A program made the translations under genes and the position numbers. Of a DNA stretch of 64,000 nucleotides, positions 10,001 through 18,122 are shown piece by piece. The stretch's first letter is position 1. Each line of letters opens with the position of its first letter. The DNA comes from Pratylenchus scribneri (lineage: Eukaryota > Nematoda > Chromadorea > Rhabditida > Pratylenchidae): NCBI GenBank assembly GCA_030063045.1, contig JAQSEB010000036.1:362019-426018 (forward strand). Reading direction: 5' to 3'. The notes beneath the pieces are model-generated. The model saw only the letters and a list, made by a program, of their open reading frames with translations, had not been told where the DNA came from and did no database searches.

Positions 10001-13000
10001 TTTTGTGTGAAAAAAGTTGGAGAAAGCGATGAAAAAATAAATAATTTAAAACAATTACTGGAAAATAACAATAAAGAATTAACAGCGGTTAAATTAGAAT
10101 TCATGAATGTGGTTGAAGAGATTAAAAAATTGGAAAATAAATTGGCAAAAGTTGAAGAAGAGGCCGGTTCGGCCAAATGGGGAATGTTAAGAATGCAAAA
10201 TGAATTGTTCTCAAAAGAAAGTGGGTTGTCCGATGGCGATGAATATCCAAGGCCCAAAAATAAGCAAAAATATAAGAAAAATTCCCCAAAAAAGAGTAAA
10301 TCGAGCACTGTTTTGGCTGTTACGAGTGCAATTTTGATGATTATTTTCTTTTTATTTAATCCAATTGGTGCTTCTCCTTGTGCAAAAAATGAAAATAATC
10401 TGAAATTTCGGCATATGGATGAATGTGTTTCCGGCGGTTTAATAATAAATGAGAGAGAAGATGGAAGTTTATGTTGGGCAAAAATTGAATGCAATGGAAC
10501 ACATTTGAGAAGGGAATTTACGGCAAAAGGATACTGTGGGCCCAAGTGCGAATGTCCACCATGGACTGACCAATGTACCTTTTTTGATGGCCCAGCAGTC
10601 CAAAATTCCACAAAGAAAAACGAAAAAACCATGGAAATTCTGAAAAATTTAAAACCAAATTATTGTTCACTTGAGGCGACAGAGGAATGCAATAAAATCG
10701 CCAACTTGAAAGAATTTAATCAAATTGAATTATTTGATGGAGAAAAGTTTTTAGTAAAAGAAATAAATTTGGAAATAGAAGATGTGAATAAAGACGGCTT
10801 TGAATGCATCGGCGAAGGTTTGGCAACAGGATCCCCAAAATATTGTGCCGAACACACTTGCTCTGAAAAGGGCACAAAATTCTGCTATTTTCCTAGAAAG
10901 GAATTAAGTTTTTTGTTGACGCCTGATGGAAGAATTCCGATAAAAGCATGGGGCAAGGCGAAATTAAAATTTTTTGATTTCAAAATGAAAAAGGTAGAAT
11001 GCCCATGCCAATTGGAATGCACAAAAGAAGGAGTTCAATTAAAATCTGAAATTAAATTGGGCGGAATTGAAATTTGTAGTGGAGAATGTTTTTATATTGC
11101 CCATCCTGAAAAAATTGAAAATATTACAATGCCACAGGAAAAAATCATTTCTGGCTTTGAAGCCACGGCGAAAATTTTTAAAGAAGGGGAAATGATTAAA
11201 GAAATGGGAATAAAATGCAAAGCAAGGGATATTTGTGAAATTATCACTTGCAGATTTTGCCTGAATTATTTGAAGAATCCCCATTGCTTCCCCGAATTGG
11301 CTATGTTTTTATTTGGAATAGTATTTTATTTGGCCATGAATACAATTTACATGATTGGAAAAATTATAATCTGGATTTTGAAAATATTAAATATAATTGG
11401 AAGGGCAAAAATAAACTTTATACTTTGGACAGCAAGAAAAATTAGAAAATTGAAAAAGAAAAGTAGAAAGGTTGATTTGATGGATGAATTGGCAAGGGAA
11501 GTAGTACCCGTTGAAGAAATGGAGAGTTGGGCATCAAAGGTTAGCCCACTCAATCCAACAAATCGTAGTCCAGTTGGCACAAAATATGCAATGTTTGCAA
11601 TAATTTTGTTTTTGTTATTATTTGGAAATGCCACTGGGCTCACAACATTATCAGCAAATGAAGAAAATTGTATAATTAAGAAAAATGGCGAAAGAGACTG
11701 TCTGTTTGACCATGTTTTGGAAATATCCCTCACAGCGGAGGAGCAAGAAATTCAAATAATGATGACTGATAATAGGGGAAAAATTGCCGGAGGAATTCAA
11801 TTGAACGTTCCTCGAGTGGATTTGATTTGTCCAAAAAATTGGAAATTTTTTTCACGGACAGTGAATATTGAGGTAACTTCGGCAAAAAGTTGCGACGATG
11901 CCGGGAGTTGCAAAAATCAGAAATGTTCAAAACTGAAATTGGATGAAAAAATCAAAGAATTAAAAGTTGGAAATGATTATCCCGGAATAACACAATGCAT
12001 GGAAACACCGGGCGGATGGGGCGTTGGATGCTTTTATTTCACCCCCGCTTGTTTATTTTATCGAATTTTTATGACCCCAGCCGAAAGTGAAATTTTAGAA
12101 GTTTTTAATTGTCCCACAATTTGGGAACGATTAATAAAAGTAAATGTGTCGATTATAAAAAATGGAGAGCAAAATGCAACTAAATTAATTGAATTGGCAC
12201 CAGGAGAAAAGCAAAATTTCAAGGAATTGGAAATTACAGCCAAAGAAATTTCTGTGCCAAATATTCCACTGCTGGCCACAACATTTGTGACGGACGGAAA
12301 GCGTTGTGCAACATTGGATTTGGAAATGGAAAATAATTTGAAAAAATTAAAATGTAAAAGCAAAAAAGAGGCGATGGAATTTGCAAATTGCACAGTTGAT
12401 GTTCAAAGCTGCAATTGCCATCCAGCCGATGGCACAGTAAAATGCCTTTGCCCGGAGGTGTCCTCAGGAGGACAAATTTTTAAGGAGGACAATGTCCTTC
12501 CATTCAATCATAATGGTTTGATGATAAAAAATGAAAATGGAAAGGTAGTGGCATCCCCCGACTTTACTTCCGCCACTTTACAGTTGAAAATATCTGGAAT
12601 GAAATTGAAAACGGAAGTGGAAATGAACACATGCAAAATAAGTAATGTAAATTTAACGGGCTGCTATGAATGCGAAAAAGGCGCGCAGTTGGATATAATT
12701 TGTGAAACGGACTTTGGAAAGTCATTGGCAAATATTGTGTGCCCATCGGCAAAGTTATTAACCACATGTTCCCCAAAAGGGACAAAAAAGATCCATTCGG
12801 TCCATTTTTCGGCTGCCCAAATCGATGAGGAATGCGAAGTTTTCTGTGGAAGCACTTCAACGAAATTTGAATTGAAAGGAACATTGGCCTTCCCCGAAAT
12901 GAAGGATGAAAGTGAATGGAAAATGGCCGTTGGGCCAGTGAATTTGATTAATGAATTTAAAGGCTTTGATTTTAAAAATTTATTGAAATATTTATTGGAT

Positions 13001-13156
13001 CCAAAACAATTGATAATCTGGTTGGCAACGATTTTGGCAATGTTTGCAATCTTCTATTGCTCAGCGCCAATTCTTCTTCGGTTGCTTCTTCGGTTGCTGA
13101 TGACACCTTTCGTCCCCCGGAGTGTCGTGACCGATGTTCATTCAAAGATTGTTTGA
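4007..13156 (+). CDS. BEL/Pao Gag-Pol-Env fusion polyprotein
   Basis: About 3049 residues in one frame. The start is the first ATG after the leader. Domains (approximate residues): Gag with DUF1759-type core (140-230, KLPEFSGD), CCHC knuckles (369-435), aspartic protease DSG (about 516), RT (780-930, FCDVKSAFHQ, MPFG, catalytic box YADN in place of YVDD), RNase H (1076-1190, IFVDAS, WSDSK), integrase zinc finger (1380-1415) and DDE core (VDYAGP, SDNGTQ, FYEAM at about 1446, 1509 and 1550). Next come an acidic Cys-rich linker, another CCHC-like knuckle (about 1976, CLFCGEWHF) and a coiled coil. The last 900 residues form a Cys-rich ectodomain with hydrophobic segments near 2105-2120, 2432-2465, 2526-2541 and 2999-3018, as in retroelement envelopes thought to derive from phlebovirus glycoproteins. 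Proteolytic processing is presumed. Confidence 0.93.
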   Translation: MADVLQITIKSLRDRLQGLIMDTNEIDFAIDAGEGDKVKKANELKEKCIEQREKIKNSLKDLDEQNTNYGKFLANLKGEIREAELAIYRGLATGDSGFLTVMNKGRGVMDVLNKNERFFDKIIPAQNEVFEMSRMAFRENLNVKLPEIKLPEFSGDLKSWSSFFEEFSAAVDDQDIPEKRKMQYLKSALKGEPLEIVEAYPLEAKNYQTVLKLLKKQFGDTQNIKNSLHSALRKLKKANNFMPEIKKTHREIRAILNQLENAGENIENAQLIFEVESKYPQNILRKIYERKKATPDLGTKGILEFLDDYLKLEEDIYRVHREFDFGNEKYEKKYGKFEKSDEYNGFKKGQWKGPNKYENKTMANMQKRNCKFCGDEHWEDKCPKYRTNDERLAKAKELKICLKCLGKGHISKECKKNVKCFTCKKDGHNSAFCRQKAKKVADEKKNYKEHNKIKNEKMCMATEINEENENKSLENVLMNNLIGKKRKEKDITLMQVTVARIRNPYAMGQKSEAAIFLDSGCEISLILNVLAKKLDLHIIGEKQFRGSGLFNKTIIIHSPIYIFQIMSKNNEAINIVARGVEKRQMVERLKMADPKTFKHFLKDEITSEENILEVMPEILIGSDFYSEILGLPKTKSGFSILETKIGKILTGRSHIWKTETEPILCQMIEQEKFWEIEEYGISEPKQLENDIFAHNHFLNTVKRDADGRYVIEWPIKNPPEKISNNFWICLKRLQGVWNKLNKNGLLEKYCAPFNEQIEKGIVEKCNDDNGIIMYTPHHAVINEEKKKIRPVFDFSCKTAEGISVNDFILRGRVMLADICGMILRFRNFPIAIFCDVKSAFHQIKVKENQRNLARFLWFKDPKKPPSLNNIEEMRFTCMPFGIIAAPSLLGEVTDYHLANYGTEFAEKLRKGIYADNPGFGATNTTEAIEKCHEIIKIFDEAKMKLHEFVSNDKLVMEKFGDKERKNPIKILGIGWDVEKDAIIIEIKEIKNEIKWTKRKVAKGTAKTFDPPGLTIPANLPRKIFFQSIWKENKYGWDDQIDEAYLEEWKNIIGDSGKFLIRRRAVKNPDAEMELHIFVDASAKAYASVAYIVEKMNKMTNSSIVYAKGKLAPIKAKLTIPRLELMAAVSGCKMLEFIKKEIDLKIGNYYIWSDSKVVLSWILISNVDKLPKFVKNRVLELRKDMKIQWKYVPTDVNPADLASRGCSCAELKANSIWWEGPKFLKFDEIEWPKAPELIKNEKEWDKKLEEINMDMLVNEIIDIKIRNEWPKLVNISAFTCKAIKIFGQKFKFETEFMNDLQKAKNGIEVRKLAEILLISQDQYKYPPSEKEMQNLFMEKSKYGIWTCPGRLGNSGQKAQIFLSYESPLAEIICNEAHLRTHHSGLRQSLTELRKTFWIPLGRKKMKMTINKCLYCRKAKLEPIAFPKMPNLPEERAKISIPFTNCGVDYAGPFEVKNFKGEIMKIWIEIFTCMATRFTHLELIPDLTAKSCINALRRFIAEYGKPKYLISDNGTQYRLTYKVVNEIEKKMELEKIRWTFIPSVSPWFGGFYEAMVKIMKKALKAAVGRKFLFFEELRTILPEVKLVMNTRPLTYVYEDVEESLEILRPIDLMFPKRNEKIIDLDNLEIDEFKLKETQRDELIKNWKNANDMLNYFCKKWEKEYLNELKERADRHRQKIAKKNYLPQIGEIVLVHQENAPKFSWNLGKIVELIKSKDGLIRAAKVKCKGKILTRAIVLLYPLELRAETHEKDEENKQNTKHPMKLRERKNVKNYKEYSDDEDLKFGAFVLEDPPSDSEEELWLIDEENEDESQNENDSEIHECIYCAQMREEIANSSNSLTEDEEEIFYESEAESGSGVYWCTCSCALGKGRSTPIECICKSSLKPCLCQPNKGKKKNNKCKEMLEKIKKDSDDEPEPEPMELGSENLEEVVMCPLVFERSRPRQNAPDEYLEEGVFDISRQRPNAQASRKQKPRRMCLFCGEWHFERECRKFSANEKIEFCVKKVGESDEKINNLKQLLENNNKELTAVKLEFMNVVEEIKKLENKLAKVEEEAGSAKWGMLRMQNELFSKESGLSDGDEYPRPKNKQKYKKNSPKKSKSSTVLAVTSAILMIIFFLFNPIGASPCAKNENNLKFRHMDECVSGGLIINEREDGSLCWAKIECNGTHLRREFTAKGYCGPKCECPPWTDQCTFFDGPAVQNSTKKNEKTMEILKNLKPNYCSLEATEECNKIANLKEFNQIELFDGEKFLVKEINLEIEDVNKDGFECIGEGLATGSPKYCAEHTCSEKGTKFCYFPRKELSFLLTPDGRIPIKAWGKAKLKFFDFKMKKVECPCQLECTKEGVQLKSEIKLGGIEICSGECFYIAHPEKIENITMPQEKIISGFEATAKIFKEGEMIKEMGIKCKARDICEIITCRFCLNYLKNPHCFPELAMFLFGIVFYLAMNTIYMIGKIIIWILKILNIIGRAKINFILWTARKIRKLKKKSRKVDLMDELAREVVPVEEMESWASKVSPLNPTNRSPVGTKYAMFAIILFLLLFGNATGLTTLSANEENCIIKKNGERDCLFDHVLEISLTAEEQEIQIMMTDNRGKIAGGIQLNVPRVDLICPKNWKFFSRTVNIEVTSAKSCDDAGSCKNQKCSKLKLDEKIKELKVGNDYPGITQCMETPGGWGVGCFYFTPACLFYRIFMTPAESEILEVFNCPTIWERLIKVNVSIIKNGEQNATKLIELAPGEKQNFKELEITAKEISVPNIPLLATTFVTDGKRCATLDLEMENNLKKLKCKSKKEAMEFANCTVDVQSCNCHPADGTVKCLCPEVSSGGQIFKEDNVLPFNHNGLMIKNENGKVVASPDFTSATLQLKISGMKLKTEVEMNTCKISNVNLTGCYECEKGAQLDIICETDFGKSLANIVCPSAKLLTTCSPKGTKKIHSVHFSAAQIDEECEVFCGSTSTKFELKGTLAFPEMKDESEWKMAVGPVNLINEFKGFDFKNLLKYLLDPKQLIIWLATILAMFAIFYCSAPILLRLLLRLLMTPFVPRSVVTDVHSKIV

Positions 13157-13486
13157 TGATTGATATTTACATTTTTGGATACATTTAATTCACATTTATT
13201 AATTTTGTCCTTTCCATTTACATTTGATTTCCATCCCAATTCCCCAATTTGCTTTGTCATTGGCCAAAACCAACGCCTTTTGTGCTCGTTTTTGGCCCCC
13301 AAAAGCTTTGTCATTGTAGTTTTATTTAATGTTTGGCTTGTTCCCCCATTATTACCATTCCCACTGATCATTCACAAATAGTAAAAGAATTTATATTCAC
13401 AAATAAATTGCTTGGATAAAATATAATTTTATTGGACTCAGTAAAAGAGTAATTTGGATTATTGTTGAGTCAATTGGGATTCAACA
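13123..13486 (+). repeat. 3' LTR of the BEL element
   Basis: Second copy of the 364-bp LTR. The env frame runs 34 nt into it before its TGA (ends 13156). No clear polypurine tract precedes it: the preceding bases read CGTCCCCCGGAG, which is weak for this role. Confidence 0.93.
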
Positions 13487-13491
13487 GCCGA

Positions 13492-15666
13492 ATTCTAGAT
13501 GGGGAGGTCGGTACCCGGAAAATGGGAAGTGAAAGACCGAACCAGAGTTTCAATTGGCAAGAAACGCAGCTGGAATTTATTTGCTCCGAATTGGAATCTC
13601 AAAAAGAGAAAACAGCTGACATAATGCACTCACAAAGAGAATTAAAGTTGGGCCAAGATGAAATTAAAGCTAATCAAGCTGAAATGCTGGCAATGATGAA
13701 AAGCATACTCGAAAGAGAAAATCAAGAAAATATTGAACCAAAAGTGCCGAACCAAAAATCAATTGGAAATAGTCAAAACTCAGAGAGAGAGATCAAGACA
13801 AAAATGTCATCACAATCACTCGAGAAGAGATTGAATGAAAATGTCAAGAGAATGACAAGACTAAACTCAATAAGAGATCAAGACCAGCCTCAATGCAGCC
13901 AGTACCTGAATCAGGAGAGGGCTCAGCCCGATGATAATTTATTTCAGGAAGAGCCGGACTTAATGGTTCTCATCCCGGGGCTCACCAACAACAATTTTCC
14001 AAGGCCGCAAATGTCAAGGATAACAACGAAAGCAAATGCTCTGCTGGCTCAAAGGAATGTGCTATTTGGCAACAACAAAAAAAATGGCAAATATCAATGG
14101 AACCAAATCAGATTGTACGCCAAGGATCTGGTGCTGGGCGAAGAATGGGAAGTGCTCGACAAGGAAGCATTTTTGGCCGAGAAGCAGGACCGGATGGACG
14201 AACTACTAATTCCCAGGTTTATTCCCGCTAATAAAAGTGATGCCAGGTGGTTGGCCGAAGAGACAAAAAATCATAATGATGATTTACTCCAAAAGATGGA
14301 GAGAAAAGAAATTGACAAACTGATTAATCAGAATATATTGAATGAAACTCGATCAGGGAGGTTGATTGCGCCAAGTTGGCCACAATTAAGCCCCACTTAC
14401 TGGCTATGCCTGAATGAAACAAGAAATAGAGTTCGGGTCATGAAAAGAATGTTCCCAGAACTAAACAACTTAGAAGTTGAAAGATATTTGAAAGGACGCA
14501 CTCAGTGTGAAAAAAGAAATGCAATCACTCAAAGAATAACCGAGTCCGGAGAAAGAAGCGGTTACTGGTTCACAGATCCAATACCCGAAAGGGATGATCA
14601 AGAATATGAGGTTCAAAAAGAACTCATTGCAAAACATAATGCCTATGTGTGGCACTCCCGGACATGGGATGAGCAAATGAAAGACCTGAAAGAGTTGAAA
14701 AAGCAAGGCTTACTCTACCCGTTGGAGGGAGGAAAATTTACATTCAATAATTGGGTGCATATCCCAAGACAAGAGGATAATGACCCATATGAGGATGATG
14801 ACGAAGAAGACATAGGAATAACACTCATGATGAGAGGTTATGATGAGGAAGATGAACCAGATAATGGAAGGACATTTATGATTCTGAGAACACTCATTAA
14901 AAAGGGAACTCAACAAACATTGGCGCAAGCCATACAAAATCAACCAATCATTCAAAGCCTGCAAGAGGGGGCAACAACCTCATCAAATCCAATAAATAAT
15001 GCCGAAAATGGCATCGGTCAGAGAACCAACTCTGAAAGAGAACCGCAACAAAATAACGAAGAGTTAGAAGAAGAGGAAGAGGTGCAGGAAGAAGAAGATG
15101 AAGCCTTCAATGCACCTGAAATTCAGGAATTACCCGGTAAAGGGAAAGGCCAAGGCCAAAATCCAAATCAAAATACTGCAAGAATGCAGACTCGTCAGCA
15201 AACAAAAAATCAGAATTTGAATTCAAATCAGAATCAGAATCACACCCAAAGTGGAAATCAAAATGTAAAACAGATATTCAGTACCAATTTTTGGAAAACA
15301 GGTCCAGGAAAATTCTTCCAACAAGAATTAAACGCCATATTAGGTGAAATGCAAGATGCAATCACCAGGCAAGACTTTCAATTGGCAGAGGTCAAAGACT
15401 GGATCATAAAAAATCATAGAGCGCAGATTGAAGATCAAAATGGTCAACACCAAAATTGGAATAATGCAAGACCGATAAACCAATTATCGCCAAGATTTGG
15501 AATGAATTGGGGACAAAGAGGGGCCATACCAGTGCCGAACTTTGAACCAACATTCAGTGGAAGTTTCAACAAAACAAAAGATAATAAAAAAAATATCGAA
15601 GCAAACTCATTAAGAGAAGAGCAAACAAAGCGAAATACCAGAAGGAATGCTGGAAATAACTCATAG
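13492..15666 (+). CDS. continuation of the Gag-like frame of the giant element
   Basis: The frame is in phase with 1676-3001 once the BEL element is discounted. The first internal ATG is 13521. About 720 codons to TAG 15664-15666. The N-terminal 80 residues are a likely coiled coil (repeated E/Q/K). The middle is rich in W, R and E, with DLVLGEEWEVLDKEAF and SYWLCLNET-like blocks. The C-terminal third is acidic (EEEEEVQEEEDE), then N/Q-rich. No family recognised. After the TAG the same frame stays open into classic Gag sequence (15667 onward), so stop readthrough or a nonsense mutation separates them. Confidence 0.6.
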   Translation: MLDGEVGTRKMGSERPNQSFNWQETQLEFICSELESQKEKTADIMHSQRELKLGQDEIKANQAEMLAMMKSILERENQENIEPKVPNQKSIGNSQNSEREIKTKMSSQSLEKRLNENVKRMTRLNSIRDQDQPQCSQYLNQERAQPDDNLFQEEPDLMVLIPGLTNNNFPRPQMSRITTKANALLAQRNVLFGNNKKNGKYQWNQIRLYAKDLVLGEEWEVLDKEAFLAEKQDRMDELLIPRFIPANKSDARWLAEETKNHNDDLLQKMERKEIDKLINQNILNETRSGRLIAPSWPQLSPTYWLCLNETRNRVRVMKRMFPELNNLEVERYLKGRTQCEKRNAITQRITESGERSGYWFTDPIPERDDQEYEVQKELIAKHNAYVWHSRTWDEQMKDLKELKKQGLLYPLEGGKFTFNNWVHIPRQEDNDPYEDDDEEDIGITLMMRGYDEEDEPDNGRTFMILRTLIKKGTQQTLAQAIQNQPIIQSLQEGATTSSNPINNAENGIGQRTNSEREPQQNNEELEEEEEVQEEEDEAFNAPEIQELPGKGKGQGQNPNQNTARMQTRQQTKNQNLNSNQNQNHTQSGNQNVKQIFSTNFWKTGPGKFFQQELNAILGEMQDAITRQDFQLAEVKDWIIKNHRAQIEDQNGQHQNWNNARPINQLSPRFGMNWGQRGAIPVPNFEPTFSGSFNKTKDNKKNIEANSLREEQTKRNTRRNAGNNS

Positions 15667-18099
15667 AAAAATGAACGTCCGGACCTCCTCAGTGAGGATG
15701 AGGATGATTATCCATCAGATAATGGGAAAAGAGGCAATCACCATAATGGATCATATTTTGATGATGAAATATATCAAAGTCAAAACGGAGCTACCTCTGA
15801 AGCTGAAAATATCCATGGCAAAACTTATGTCAATGGAACTGGTAATGGACATATCAATATTGGGATTGGTCCAAGAGATATACCAGAGTTTAATGGAGAA
15901 AAGATGCACTTAGCTGACTGGCTAACAGCATTTGAAGATGCAGCCAGATGCAACCCACATTGGGACGATAGCACAAGAGTAGCAATTCTAATACTCAAAT
16001 TAACTGGCTTAGCTAGAAGACAATTTGAACAAATTCCACTCAATGAAAGAAGTACATTCAAGAAAGCCATAGATGCTCTAAAGAAAATCTATGACTCACC
16101 GGCTCATCGGAATTTATTGAAATTGGAGGTCGCAAATGCGAAGCAAAAACAAAACGAGACTGTAAGAGAATTTGCAGCTCGGTACTCAACATTAATGAGA
16201 AGAGCCTATGAAGGCAAAGACGATTATGTCAACTAGAAAATGCTGGAAGAATTTCCAACCAAACTAAATGATTTAGACCTATATGAGGAATTGTCGAAAA
16301 GGTTCACTCAAATTACGAACTTTACCCAAATGGTGGATGAAGCAGCAATAATCGAACAGATACGAGCAGCGGCAGAAGCTCGAAGAAATGAGAAAATTCA
16401 AGAAAAACTGAAAACCTTTGCGACCCAAGGGTATACAGAAGACCCTCAAATAGAGAAAAGAAAACCACTAAATCCAGAGTGGAAGCTACCTCAAAGAAAA
16501 CCGGTTCGGAATGATGAGGATTTTGATACCTCAAGGGATAATGCCAGGCGGAACATGACTTGTTTCAACTGTGGCGGACCGCATTTAAAGCGAAATTGTA
16601 CAAAAATACCCGAAAGGGAGATGAAGAACAAAGAGTTTATATGCAAACGATGCAAAAAATGGGGGCATTTAGCCGAAGATTGCTGGGTTAGTCTATGCAG
16701 AAAATGCAGACAACCAGGGCACACCGTTGAGAACTGCAGAAGCGGTCAATACGGAATTAATAACAACAACAATAATCGAGACAGATCGAGAACTCAATAT
16801 CAGAGAAATCAAAAGCCTAATGGTCAAGCAAAAATAAATAAACTGCAAGCTAAGCAGAATCAAGAAGAAAACACGTCAAGTGAACTCAAGAAGGCCATGG
16901 AACTCATGGAAGCTGCAAAAATACTCAAAGAGAGAGAAGAACAGGCGAAAGCTCAAGAAAAGCCAAAAGAGCCGACGTGTTCGTATGAAAACAGACATTC
17001 GCCACCAAGACATCAGTATGATGATTTCTATTATCCACCACCAAGGCCAAGATATGAGCCACCACCTATGTGGAGAGAGCGGGTGCCACCAGTGCAAGAG
17101 TACCCGGCAAGGGAATTCGTAAGAGAATACCCAGTCAGGGAATATGGAGAGCCGCCTCAGCGACGTATTCCTGTGGAAAGAGATCTGTGCTATGATCAGC
17201 AGAATTACGGTCGGGACTCTCGAAGAGAGAGATTTGAACATGAAGAAATTACGCGAAATCGTCAAGATTATCGTGAAGGCCGAACTTACGCCATGAATAT
17301 GTGCGAACCGAAAAGAAAAATAGTGCCAAAAAATGCACAACCCACAGAGGATTTAATGGTCATCGAAGCACAGCTAAACGATATGGAAATTGACATCTTA
17401 GTGGACACTGGTTCCAACAGAGTAGTTATCTCTGAAGAATTAGTCAAAGAAATGAAACTACCAATCCGAACCTTAGCCCGAAAAGCAGGTGCGCAAGGTG
17501 TTGGAGGAAGAGTGGAATTCATTGGCACAACGAAAGTTGATCTGAAAATTGGGAAAACAACACGCCAATTAGAGGCGATGGTGACAAAACACCGAGATAT
17601 CTTCAAAAATACGACATTTCTAATGTTGATCTCATATGGACTCTTAAAAGAGTTTCCACCAATTTACCTGAATGCAAAAGAAGGATATATGATAATGGAC
17701 GGGGTTAAAGTCCGGATTGGCGAGGTAAAGCCAGAACACCGAAGTTTACCGGTGAGGGTGCTGAACACATGCTTATTAAAAGCGGACTCAATACAGAGAA
17801 TACCCATAATTGTGGAAAATACAAGAAAATGTGACGGCTATCAAGTCGAAGGCAATAACAAATCTCTTGAATTTGAAGTGGAGACATCCATAATCCCAGC
17901 AGGCAGAGAATCTTACGTCTATTTGACGAATACAAATAAACATGACATCAGATTATACGCAGGAGCGAACATTGCCCAGGCAACGCCAATCAAAGACACC
18001 CAAGATGGGATAGAATACTGTCAAATTGAAGACAGAGAAGACGAAGATTGCGAAGAGCAAATTGATGAAAACCGAATCGGGTTCTTCCAGGGTTTTTAG
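15667..18099 (+). CDS. Gag capsid, zinc knuckles and aspartic protease (one internal TAG)
   Basis: The frame reopens directly after TAG 15664 and contains retrotransposon Gag signature sequence (15880-16230, ADWLTAFEDAA and EFAARYSTLMRRAY). A second in-frame TAG lies at 16234-16236, followed by AAA and ATG 16240. Then come three CCHC knuckles (16561-16735: CFNCGGPHLKRNC, CKRCKKWGHLAEDC, CRKCRQPGHTVENC), a Q/P/R-rich linker, and a retropepsin (17390-17640) with VDTGSNRVVIS. It ends at TAG 18097, immediately after a slippery heptamer. Gag builds the particle, the knuckles bind RNA and the protease matures the polyprotein. It could be translated as two units (stop at 16236, restart at 16240) or by readthrough. 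Confidence 0.85.
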
Positions 18100-18122
18100 G
18101 CCCTCGGGAAGATGGCCCCGAG
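18090..18122 (+). promoter_or_regulatory. predicted -1 ribosomal frameshift signal between protease and Pol
   Basis: G GGT TTT (18090-18096) fits the X XXY YYZ slippery form in the Gag-Pro phase and directly precedes the TAG. Six nt later CTCGGG (18103-18108) can pair with CCCGAG (18117-18122) in a GC-rich hairpin. The -1 frame is open through this point and continues into Pol (18258 onward), so the signal joins Gag-Pro to Pol. Confidence 0.75.

Larger units (their letters stand above)
3002..13486 (+). mobile_element. BEL/Pao retrotransposon with env, nested in the giant element
   Basis: Two 364-bp LTRs, identical by eye, start TGTCGTGACC and end GATTCAACA, and are flanked by GCCGA. Between them lie a primer-binding site, a 641-nt leader and one uninterrupted frame coding Gag, protease, RT, RNase H, integrase and a glycoprotein-like region. 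BEL/Pao assignment: DUF1759-type Gag, DSG protease, Pao-type RT with RNase H before integrase, and the Pao-type C-terminus. Env-bearing members of this clade (Tas of Ascaris and relatives) are classed as errantiviruses-like (Semotivirus). Identical LTRs and an unbroken 9-kb frame indicate a very recent insertion. Confidence 0.95.

Noticed and set aside
9138..10632. Long antisense frames (169 and 362 codons) inside the BEL polyprotein
   Set aside because: The sense strand is A-rich and lysine/glutamate-rich, which leaves few stops on the other strand. No motif, start context or conservation clue.
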